Source of the DNA: Thermoproteota archaeon
GTDB taxonomy: Archaea > Thermoproteota > Nitrososphaeria > Nitrososphaerales > Nitrosopumilaceae
Length of the DNA: 64,000 nt
Direction: 5' to 3'
Assembly: GCA_003352285.1 (NCBI GenBank)
Contig: QQVN01000005.1
Coordinates: 248,001-312,000 of the forward strand
The position numbers and the translations under genes were made by a program. Shown one piece after another: positions 16,840 through 25,300 of the stretch. The notes under the pieces are model-generated. The model saw only the letters and a list, made by a program, of their open reading frames with translations. It was not told the origin of the DNA and made no database searches. How positions within the stretch are numbered: position 1 is the stretch's first letter; the number at the start of each line of letters is the position of its first letter.

Positions 16840-18156
16840 CTATCCCTGAGACAGATATCTGTATAGTTTTGATTTTAGTTCGAGAATTTGGACTCGGTAA
16901 TCTCTAATATTCTCAGAAATTTCAATGAATTTCTCATTAAAGTTTGCAGGTCTTGCTGGGTCATGTACAAGTGATTTTAATGAGCTCTTTTCATCCTGAA
17001 TCTTCTTCTCCAAGTCAGTGATCTGTTTCTCTAGATCTGACACTGTAGTTGATTTTTCTGCAGTCTCGCCAGAAGTGACATTAATAGAGTCAGCTGTTGT
17101 TGCCATTATCTTAGTTCCACTTAGTTGGCATGAATTTGGTGCAATTTTATCTGCAAGCTGGACTGCCTTTGATTCAACATCAGATGCAACTATAACTATG
17201 GGAACTCTCAGGCCAGAGCTTCCTGAGCATATCTCAAATGCCACATCAAAAACATCCTTTTGTTGAATTCCAGGAGTTGCTGCTAGTTTGTTAACTACAA
17301 TTCCTTCCAATGGAGTTCCAGCAATGGATTTTTTGATATCCAAAGTTTTTGGTTCAAATTTTGGAATTACATTTAACGAGAATAGGTATCTGTTTAATTC
17401 ATTTCTAGCTTGGTTCAAGTCAGCTCGTAGCTGAACAATTTGTGCAATATTTTCAGTTTCTGATTGTAATACTTCTGCGCTTTGACCTGAATCTCTTAAT
17501 CTACTGCTAAGGCCACTGCGTACTTTTTCTAATTCTGCCTTCAAAGTGTTTACTCTATCTTCAAGCGCTGTTAATTTTTTTGCCAAACCACCTTTGTTAA
17601 GCAATTCTAATGTGATGGTATCAGGATTTGCAGCTCTAATCTGAACAACTGATGTTTGACAGGATTCAGATGGGACTAGACCAACAAGTTTTACACTTTT
17701 TGATTCAGAATCAGATTCTACTGCAATTTCTGGAGCCAAGATTGCAGTCTTTTGAGTACAAATATCAAATGCCACATTGTATGCTGCTATATTCACTTTG
17801 TTTGAGAGTTTCCCAGAGCTTCCAGGAACTACTACAGTTACTAGTTTTGTGATAGTACCAATTGGTTTAGCTTCATGATAATTCTTTGCCTCATCAATCA
17901 TTGCCTGTGTAGCAGTGATTGTTACAATGCCTTTTGCTGCAAGTTTTTCTGCAGTGTTTGGCTTTAGACAAATTGGAGTGTTGTTACTTTTTTTAATTGC
18001 GTTTACATAGCCTTCCTTACAGATGACTTTGTCTGCTGAAATTCCGTATTCCAGTTGATCCCTTGGGGCAGTTACATCTGCAAAGACAGTTCCTTGACTA
18101 GTAATAGCAGTAGTAAGTAAAATGCTAACAAGAATTCCAACGATTATCTTTTTCAA
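16840..18156 (-). CDS. secreted coiled-coil protein with duplicated domain
   Basis: After a signal peptide (residues 1-27, ending TVFA) the 438 residues contain two similar domains (about 115-180 and 290-365), each with VAFDICxxxxxxxxPxIxVxSD, then VxLxxxxPxSCQxS. A long coiled coil follows each one (about 190-250 and 370-435). A short N-terminal module resembles surface-protein segments (CKEGYVNAIKKSNNTPICLK). This is a surface or stalk-like protein of the envelope. No exact family is recognised. Confidence 0.65.
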   Translation of the reverse strand: MKKIIVGILVSILLTTAITSQGTVFADVTAPRDQLEYGISADKVICKEGYVNAIKKSNNTPICLKPNTAEKLAAKGIVTITATQAMIDEAKNYHEAKPIGTITKLVTVVVPGSSGKLSNKVNIAAYNVAFDICTQKTAILAPEIAVESDSESKSVKLVGLVPSESCQTSVVQIRAANPDTITLELLNKGGLAKKLTALEDRVNTLKAELEKVRSGLSSRLRDSGQSAEVLQSETENIAQIVQLRADLNQARNELNRYLFSLNVIPKFEPKTLDIKKSIAGTPLEGIVVNKLAATPGIQQKDVFDVAFEICSGSSGLRVPIVIVASDVESKAVQLADKIAPNSCQLSGTKIMATTADSINVTSGETAEKSTTVSDLEKQITDLEKKIQDEKSSLKSLVHDPARPANFNEKFIEISENIRDYRVQILELKSKLYRYLSQG

Positions 18157-18199
18157 TATGTCAAACCACCATTGATAGTATTTAAAATGTTCTTAGAAA

Positions 18200-18400
18200 T
18201 CATTTGATTTGTAAATGTGTCTTTAAATGACGAACATACAATATTTCATGAGCCAACATATGTGCTCTTGTTTGGTCACCTGATTTAATACAGTAAACAA
18301 TACTCCAAAACAATCTAGACTCTATCAAGCGTAATTTTTGTGCTAATTCTTCAACCTGTAAAGGAGATACTAGATTTTTTATGATGCATTTTTGTTGCAT
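18200..18400 (-). CDS. small Snf7/CdvB-like helical protein
   Basis: From ATG 18400 the product is 66 residues. Its core, LRLIESRLFWSIVYCIKSGD, followed by RAHMLAHEILYVRHLKTHL, matches the central helices of ESCRT-III/CdvB proteins (L-x-x-R, then GDxxRAxxxAxEIxxxRxxxK). Full CdvB proteins are much longer, so this is either a minimal paralogue or a remnant. The longer frame from 18463 would overlap the divergent gene's start. A role in division or membrane remodelling is inference. Confidence 0.5.
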   Translation of the reverse strand: MQQKCIIKNLVSPLQVEELAQKLRLIESRLFWSIVYCIKSGDQTRAHMLAHEILYVRHLKTHLQIK

Positions 18401-18449
18401 ATATGAAATACATCTAGTTTTTATTTGTGGATAGTTCCTACATTGTGGT

Positions 18450-19316
18450 ATGCCTTCACCCACAGAACAAGGAGCGATTTATGGAAATCTTCATTCCTAC
18501 AAAATGTACACACGTCCAACTGCTCAACGACTGTTTGGAAGCTATTCTTTTAGAAAAAAATCAGGTCCCAAACATCATGAGAACATACAAAGGATGTTGG
18601 AAATTCTTGCATTAAATGGAACTTTAACCACATGGGGGATGGCTAAAACGCATCTTGATGATTCAAAAAGTATCAGAAGTCAAGAAAAAGAATACCGACG
18701 TTTATTGATGGGCAGAATGGCTCGTGGAAAACACACATCAGGATTACTTGATGTTGGATTGGTGGTAAAAGATGGAAAGAGCATGTTAAAAATTCCAGCT
18801 GATCAATACCGATTATCATTACACGGTATTTTGTATTCTTTAGACGTGTTAGATCTAAGTAACAAACAATCAGATACATTAGCTTCAAAATATTCACATG
18901 TTCTTCCAATGGTTTTTGGAAAATGGGATTTTCTCAAAGAAATAATTGAAGATGAAGTATATAGATTAAAAATTCTTGCAGGAGGTTTGTTTATGGATAA
19001 TATTCAGATTGCAAATATTACCAACTTTCCAGTGTATGAATTGATGACATATCTTAATGTGAAATACCAAAATAATTTTGAGCAGATTAACGAAGAAGAT
19101 TTGGCAGATCAAATTTCATTTTGGTTTTTCACTACCTTGTTAGTTCCTTCACGTTTAGGAAATGCAAAAAAACAAACTTCGTTAGCACTGAGCCAATGGA
19201 AGAGGATTTTCAAAGAAGATCCTGAATTGAAGAAATGGTATTATGGGTTTGTTGATGAAGCTATTGAGTTTTATTCAAAGAGATTCAAAACTATTAAAAA
19301 GCTAGATTCGCTCTAA
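18450..19316 (+). CDS. hypothetical protein with winged-helix-like region
   Basis: A soluble 288-residue protein. The N-terminal third has a helix-turn-helix-like pattern (ENIQRMLEILALNGTLTTWG, then MAKTHL) and a basic stretch. The rest is helical, rich in aromatic and charged residues, with no membrane segment. I do not recognise a family. It is divergent from the small CdvB-like gene, with 49 nt between the starts, and converges with the response regulator, overlapping it by 4 nt. Confidence 0.6.
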   Translation: MPSPTEQGAIYGNLHSYKMYTRPTAQRLFGSYSFRKKSGPKHHENIQRMLEILALNGTLTTWGMAKTHLDDSKSIRSQEKEYRRLLMGRMARGKHTSGLLDVGLVVKDGKSMLKIPADQYRLSLHGILYSLDVLDLSNKQSDTLASKYSHVLPMVFGKWDFLKEIIEDEVYRLKILAGGLFMDNIQIANITNFPVYELMTYLNVKYQNNFEQINEEDLADQISFWFFTTLLVPSRLGNAKKQTSLALSQWKRIFKEDPELKKWYYGFVDEAIEFYSKRFKTIKKLDSL

Positions 19317-19678
19317 GCATGTTTGTTTACAAGCTCTTCAAGAGTATCAAAGGAATATGGTTTTGATAATGTTGTGATTAAAGACATGCTCTTTGCCTTT
19401 AGATGTTTCTTCTCATCTACCGAATAAGCAGTTATCAAGATTACTCTTGCATCTGAATCAAATTTCTTTATTTTAAAAAATGCATCAAAACCATCCATCT
19501 GAGGCATTTTGACATCCATTATTACCAGATTTGGCTTTATTTCCTTGTATTTTTCAATTGCATCAGATCCATTTTCAGCAGTAAGTACATCAAATCCCAT
19601 ATTTTTTATCATAAATGCAGTATTCTCTAGTAGATCTGCATCATCATCTACCAGTAAAATGGTCTTTTTTGAGGACAT
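19313..19678 (-). CDS. single-domain response regulator (CheY-like receiver)
   Basis: A 121-residue receiver domain: acidic pocket LLVDDDADL, phosphoacceptor Asp55 in VIMDVKMPQMDGFD, Thr83 in LITAYS and Lys106 in LSKPYSF. It has no output domain. It lies 43 nt downstream of the histidine-kinase gene on the same strand, making a two-component pair, so the output must run through protein-protein contact. Confidence 0.9.
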   Translation of the reverse strand: MSSKKTILLVDDDADLLENTAFMIKNMGFDVLTAENGSDAIEKYKEIKPNLVIMDVKMPQMDGFDAFFKIKKFDSDARVILITAYSVDEKKHLKAKSMSLITTLSKPYSFDTLEELVNKHA

Positions 19679-19721
19679 ATATCAAAAATGAATTAACCGA
19701 TATGATAAACTTTCGATTGTA

Positions 19722-21674
19722 TCATTCATTTTTTGAAATGGGAATCTTGACTGTAAAAGTAGTAGGATTATTCTTGACAAGTATAGATCCTCCATGTTGT
19801 TCAACAATGTTTTTACAGCTGGATAGGCCTAATCCGGTTCCTTTTTCCTTAGTAGTTACAAGTGGTTCAAAGATTCTATCTATGATCTTTTCTGGAATAC
19901 CAGGTCCAGTATCTTGGAATTCAATAATCTTAAAGGATTCATCAGAATTTATCATAATACTAATCGTACCAGTATCTTTACCAATTGCTTGTATCGCATT
20001 TAAAATCAAATTCGTGAAAACGATCTCCATTTTTTTTGCATCACATGTTATTTGATCGTCTTTAGTTGGAAGCACTAATGAGACACTAGATGGAATCTCA
20101 AGTGTTTCCATAGCTGATTCAATTAGAGATTTTATTGACACAGAAGTCATGTTGATGGGAGTAGTTCTTACATAATTCAAGACTCCTTCAATTTGATGAG
20201 ACATTCTAGCAATGGCACGATCCATTCTTCCTATTACCTTGTCTAATTCAGGATCATTGTCAGTTCGTGAACGTTTTAGAATCTCTGCTGAGCTACGAAC
20301 GGTAGTTAATGGATTTTTAAGATCATGTGCAACGTTTGCTGCTAGCTCCCCAATTGCAGTGAATCGTTCGTTTTTCACTTGTGCATTAGCTTCTGCAAGT
20401 TTCTTTTCTGTTTCAATTAGTTTTTGAAGTGATTCAGTCATTTGGTTAAATGAATCTCCAATAATCTGAAGTTCTGTGACATTACTATGTTTAGCTCTAA
20501 CATCAAAATCACCTTTTGAGATAGATTTTGCCATATTGGTAAGATTCTTCAGAGGTTTTGTTACTAATTGAGAGATTCCAAATCCAATTAATATTGAAGC
20601 AATCATTCCAATTACTGAAATTAATAAAATAGAGTTTCTCAAATCTACAAATTCATCGACAAATGATGATCGTTGTTGATCAACAACGACAATCCAATTA
20701 AAACCTTCAAATGATTTGTAGCCTGTTGATTTTGCAAAAGAGATTAGTCTCAAATCCTCATTGGTCGTTCCCAGTTCAAAATTACCAATGTCTTTATCAT
20801 TTGGAATTAAATCATAATATGAAACAGGTTGTGCATTTTCAAATTTTTGAATTCCATCTGAATAAATTATTCTCCCAGCATCATCTAATAATACAACATT
20901 ACGATTAGGTAATTTCAAAAGTTCTACCTCATTAACGAATGAATCAAGTAAATCATCTATTGTTACAACGACTCTCATAACTCCAAGAAAGTTATGTTCT
21001 GTGTCCTCTACACGAAATGCAAAAGTCATAACATAGTTTCCATAATCTTCACGGAACTTCAGATTATCATGGTACACTCCCTTATCTCGTGCAATATACC
21101 ACCATTCTTCATCATTTTTTCTATCATCGGTAATCGCAGAGTTTAGTGCGACGTTGGCACCGTATGAATTAGTTATCGATATTTCTTGCAATACGTTAAA
21201 GTCGTATTCATCTTTGTAAAGTTCCTTAGTTCGGTTTAATTCCTTTGTAAGTTCCCTATCTATAACTTCAGACATGAATGGAGTTAAAGTGCTATTGGAT
21301 ATTGTAGCATCAATTAATTGTGGATTTGCAGCTTTAACTTCTTCAAGATGTTTGAATTTATCATTTGATGCAATTAAGGCCACCTGAATTTCGTTAATAC
21401 GAGTCAGTTCTTGTAATGCAGAAATTCTTTTTTCAATCTGTTGATCTAAATCCTGCATAATATTGAAGGCAAATACATCATTTCTAGAAGAAACCAATTT
21501 TTTCATCTCTTCAATGCTGATATCAAATGTGATTACTCCATATACAGCAAATACTAGAAACATAACAAACATTCCACCAATTACTACAAATGATATTTTC
21601 AACCTATTCAGCCAAAGTGAATTGAATTTGAATTTAAAGATCACTTTAAGGCAAAAAGGCAGGCCACAAAACAT
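19722..21674 (-). CDS. Cache-domain sensor histidine kinase
   Basis: Order of parts: TM1 (about residues 27-49), extracytoplasmic double-Cache-like sensor (50-345), TM2 (349-371), HAMP (372-425), HisKA with phospho-His450 (ELAANVAHDLKNPLTTVR), then HATPase_c with N-box FTNLILNAIQA, G1 DTGPGI and G2 GTGLGLSSCKNIVEQHGG. The first 10 codons from 21674 overlap the GGCAGGCCACAA element and read poorly, so GTG 21644 is a plausible real start. It pairs with the CheY-like gene at 19313. Its ligand is unknown. Confidence 0.9.
   Translation of the reverse strand: MFCGLPFCLKVIFKFKFNSLWLNRLKISFVVIGGMFVMFLVFAVYGVITFDISIEEMKKLVSSRNDVFAFNIMQDLDQQIEKRISALQELTRINEIQVALIASNDKFKHLEEVKAANPQLIDATISNSTLTPFMSEVIDRELTKELNRTKELYKDEYDFNVLQEISITNSYGANVALNSAITDDRKNDEEWWYIARDKGVYHDNLKFREDYGNYVMTFAFRVEDTEHNFLGVMRVVVTIDDLLDSFVNEVELLKLPNRNVVLLDDAGRIIYSDGIQKFENAQPVSYYDLIPNDKDIGNFELGTTNEDLRLISFAKSTGYKSFEGFNWIVVVDQQRSSFVDEFVDLRNSILLISVIGMIASILIGFGISQLVTKPLKNLTNMAKSISKGDFDVRAKHSNVTELQIIGDSFNQMTESLQKLIETEKKLAEANAQVKNERFTAIGELAANVAHDLKNPLTTVRSSAEILKRSRTDNDPELDKVIGRMDRAIARMSHQIEGVLNYVRTTPINMTSVSIKSLIESAMETLEIPSSVSLVLPTKDDQITCDAKKMEIVFTNLILNAIQAIGKDTGTISIMINSDESFKIIEFQDTGPGIPEKIIDRIFEPLVTTKEKGTGLGLSSCKNIVEQHGGSILVKNNPTTFTVKIPISKNE
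21658..21669 (+). promoter_or_regulatory. GGCAGGCCACAA element upstream of zinc-finger gene
   Basis: GGCAGGCCACAA ends 42 nt before ATG 21712 on the plus strand. The 19-nt surrounding sequence is identical to the copy near 16548. It also overlaps the 5' end of the longest histidine-kinase reading. Confidence 0.6.
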
Positions 21675-21711
21675 CGATTATGGTCAAATATCAAATCATG
21701 TAGTAGTGACC

Positions 21712-22014
21712 ATGCAGCAAACGGATGTTTTTTCTACGGTAATTCCTGATGTGCGTGACTCCTGTATTCTGTCAGCAGATTTCCCCCCAATGAAAAATCA
21801 TTCATCAAATTACCAAAAAAGCATCCTTGCTCGAAATATTCTGTTTGCATGTGAAGATTGTAACGGTGCATTAATTCCTTCAACTCTATGTGTAGTGTGC
21901 AAAAAGACCAATTCGAGAATATGTGTCAAATGTTCTTCCAAAATAAGATTGGATGGGCATAAATCTTGCGAATGCTTAATTTTGCTTTCATTAATGCATT
22001 CAGAAAAAAAGTAA
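21712..22014 (+). CDS. zinc-finger protein, paralogue of 27811
   Basis: About 100 residues. The C-terminal half reads LARNILFACEDCNGALIPST, then LCVVCKK, ICVKCSS and GHKSCECLILLS, matching the protein at 27811 (LRNLLFVCDKCCGPTVPT, CMICKK, CVKCSS, KHQKCIVLIS). The B-box-like Cys/His spacing suggests one or two zinc sites. ATG 21712 is chosen over longer frames because of the promoter element 42 nt upstream. The two paralogues flank the S-layer gene. Confidence 0.65.
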   Translation: MQQTDVFSTVIPDVRDSCILSADFPPMKNHSSNYQKSILARNILFACEDCNGALIPSTLCVVCKKTNSRICVKCSSKIRLDGHKSCECLILLSLMHSEKK

Positions 22015-22155
22015 GACAATTAAAAACTCTTATCTGTACATGTGTAATTACAGTTTAATCCCTTAAGCCAAGTTTTCATATTTTTCAAAGTCGTAAATTA
22101 TTTTTCAACTATATATTCTAGAAATTTTAAATTAAGTCGCAATCAAATTTTGAAT

Positions 22156-22245
22156 AAAAAAAATTCTTACTGCCGTAAAATATTATTCTGAAATGTCTCA
22201 TAACATGAACAATCGAGATATCGAAGAATCATATTGGCAGTAAGA
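22156..22245 (-). ncRNA. predicted structured small RNA with U8 tail
   Basis: On the minus strand TCTTACTGCC (22245-22236) pairs perfectly with GGCAGTAAGA (22174-22165). Inside it AATATGATTCT pairs with AGAATAATATT, with one mismatch and a 4-nt bulge. The 3' side runs directly into A plus eight Ts (22163-22156), a terminator-like end. A TATA-like TGATATATTA (about 22266-22276) lies about 25 nt before the stem, and a GGCACGCCACAA element lies about 46 nt before it. The longest possible peptide is 16 residues. It could instead be a regulatory hairpin of a longer transcript. Confidence 0.55.
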
Positions 22246-22290
22246 CATAGTATATCAATCTAAAAATAATATATCAGATTTATTTTCAAA

Positions 22291-22302
22291 TTGTGGCGTG
22301 CC
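22291..22302 (-). promoter_or_regulatory. GGCACGCCACAA element upstream of predicted RNA
   Basis: On the minus strand GGCACGCCACAA, one base different from the copies at 16548 and 21658, lies 45-46 nt upstream of the predicted RNA start, with a TATA-like box between. No protein gene starts downstream on this strand. Confidence 0.55.
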
Positions 22303-22396
22303 ATGTTGGCAGGACATGTAAAAAAATAATTTTTCATAACTTTCGTTAAGTGCTTATTCAAAAAAAGAAAAAAAGGATAGTTTGATGTTTCTAGTA

Positions 22397-25300
22397 TTAC
22401 TTTACGTAGATGTCGATTTTATTTGGAGGTGACAATGCTGTTGGATTGGTAATGCTCTCCCATACGAAGACTGTTGCTTCATATGTTCCAGCTTGACTTG
22501 GGGTCCAAGACTGTGATGGACTAAATGATTGTCCAGCAGTTAGGGATCCTTCAATCCATGACAGTGAAACTGTTACGCCGTTTCCATCCTGAATCTGTAC
22601 AATGTATGCAAATGCTTGTGCTCTATCTTGGCCGTTTGCCAAATCAGCTGTGACTTGTACTTGTTGGTCTACGGATACACTGGATAGTGCACGTCCGAAT
22701 GCATCAACAACTCTAACATTAGAAGCTGGAGCTCTCTCTAGAGGAGGTACAATTGTTCCGATTAGCGATGTGCCTGTGATATCAAGTTCGTCTGCAGTTG
22801 TGTATGGACTAGGTAGTGTATTGTCCTCATATTCTGCGGTGATTGTGTCACCTTCTGAAACTCTGAGTCGGTGACCGGAAGATCCATCGGTAGTAGTGAA
22901 GAACACTGTTCCCTCGAATATTCCAGTTGCCTCGTTAGTTTCAGTTACAGTCAAGTCAATACCACCAGCGTCGGAGTCAGACCAGACGTCGATGTTAAAG
23001 TTGTCGACTGCTTCTGGATCCAAGTTCATGTCTGGGTCAACTACGCGTACAACACCTGTACCTTTTGCTGGGTAGCTTGCTTCAAGCCACTGAACTTCAC
23101 CGATATTCCATCTGATCAATGCTGAACCTATTACAGTCTCATCCTCTGAGAACTCAAAGGATACTGTAATACCATCATTGTCCTTAGCAGGTAGGAATCC
23201 ATCAGTTGGTCCTGCACCTGCAGATGACTTTGCTGGAGCGGTAATATCGTTAGCGCCATCACCATCGGCATCGTGAACGAAGCCGGTTAAGATAACTTCA
23301 CCTGTGAAGATACCTGTGTCAGTACCTGTCTCGACGAGTCTGTATCTATCAATAGAGTTGCCTCTTGTAGATACCTTGATTGGATCATTAGCTGATTCAC
23401 CAATTTCATCAATCAAGTCGCTGTCGAAGTTGTGGTCAGGTGCGACGATGGTAATGTATACTTTATCAGTCCAAGTGTAAACTTTCTGGTCAAGTTCTAC
23501 TGTTGCGCCAAAGTTGGATGTAAAGATGGTTAAGTTAATGTCCTCTTCCTCTTGTCCAACATAGTCTGCACCAGATGGTCCCCAGTCAGTATATTCTAGT
23601 ACAATCTCTTCACCTCTCTCTAATCGGTCACCTTTCAAGACTTCAGGAATCTCGATGACTATCTGGAAGATACCAGTAGAGTCACCTGTTTCTCTAAAGT
23701 CAGATGGTTCTGGATCAAAGGAAGCTGCTGAGCCACCTGCATTACCCATGGATAGGGTTGCAGCGTCTGAATCCCATTCAATGAGATCAAGATCATAGGT
23801 TTCAGCAACATCATTATCAAGGTCCCAGTCTGGTTCAATTACGGTTAAGATCATATCAGAACCAATAATGTAAACAGACTTGTCAGATTGTAATACACCA
23901 TTTCTAAGGTCAAATGTAGCAGAATCGGTTACAGTGTTTGGTTTTCCAGATGCATCAGTTGGGTCAGTGTATTGTACAGTGATGATATCACCTTGTAAGA
24001 TACAATAGTTTTGACCGCTTGCGGATGCAGTTGCAAATCGCATTTGTTCACCGCCTCTAGAACCGTTTGTTTGGTGCTTAAATGAGGTGGTTGTTGGACA
24101 AATTGAGCTGTCTGGACCATCAGTGTATCTGATGACAAAGTCTAGCTCAAAGATGCCAGCGTCTGGTGCGATTTCAGTAATTGGTCCTAGTTCTGTGGTT
24201 CGTTTATCCTTATCAAGAGATCTAACTGGATCTTTACCAATTGTGATCTTACCTGGTTGGGCAGTTACGTTACCAGCAGTTGCTAGTGTCAATACTTCGG
24301 CTGCTCTGGACACTGTGATCTTCACAGGGCCAGATTTACCAGCAATTGATTGTGCGATTTTATCTTCACCGCTTGCTGAGACATCAAAGTCTGGATCGTT
24401 TACTCTGACGTGAATTGTCAAGTCACCCTTGTTCAAGAATGCACCAGCTTTTGTAATTGGTGTTGCAGCTGGGCTAGCAGAAGTGTTTGGAGCCTGTGTT
24501 GCAAGGCTTTGGACTCCTGTTGCATGAATTGGGAATATTGAGAATTCGTTAGAATCAGTTGTTCCTGTTGGAACAGTAAAGTCTGCTGGAATACCAAATG
24601 GAACTGGGTAAACAGTTCTATCTAGGCTGACTGAACCAGTGTTGGCTCTGATTCCTGCAGAATCTCCTACTTCGATAATCTCACCTGATGCGTCTCTGTA
24701 ATCAACATAGTTAACTTCCATATCAACTCCCGTAGTACTTCTTGTTGTAGTATCAGTGTTACAATAGTCGGCTGGGACTTGGAAGTCACCAGTAAAGACA
24801 CCGCTAGAAGCAGTTGTCTCAACTAAAGTAAATCCTGTTGCTACTAGACCTGTATCACCAGATGGTGCACATGTAAAGGTACCATCGTTAGTTGGGTTGT
24901 TTGTCCATCTTGCATCATCAAATGTGATGTCAAGCAGTCTACCGAATGCTTCTCCTTCGGAGTTCAATCCGTAGAATGGTGAACCCACAGCCTGGTACGC
25001 CTTGTCAGTAAGTACACTGACTACGGTGTAAATCTCGATAGTATCTGTATCTGTGTTAAGGTCTTGGTCTTCAAGTGTTACGGTTACTGTATCAGCAATC
25101 TTGTAGGTGTTTGAATCAAATGAAACCACACCAGAGTGAGAAGGTGCTTCTTGTTGGTCAGCAATCTGTGTTGAGACACCGTCTGCTCCCAAGTCAAGAT
25201 AGTTAATTCTCACTGAATCCTCATCAGTAAAGTCTTCGTTAACAACAATCTGGAGATCATCATTAATTGTTCGAATGGACTCATATGTTGAGGATTGGTT

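Larger units (their letters stand above)
22015..22396. other. 382-nt intergenic region 3' of S-layer gene
   Basis: No protein-coding frame of note. It contains the predicted minus-strand RNA at 22156-22245 with its promoter element at 22291-22302, listed separately. The remainder (22015-22155 and 22304-22396) is A/T-rich with short T runs downstream of the zinc-finger gene and of the S-layer stop, where transcripts probably end. Confidence 0.5.

Noticed and set aside
22156-22245. CRISPR or transposon terminal repeats near the S-layer gene
   Set aside because: There is only one inverted repeat, no spacer array, no transposase and no target-site duplication; a structured RNA fits better.
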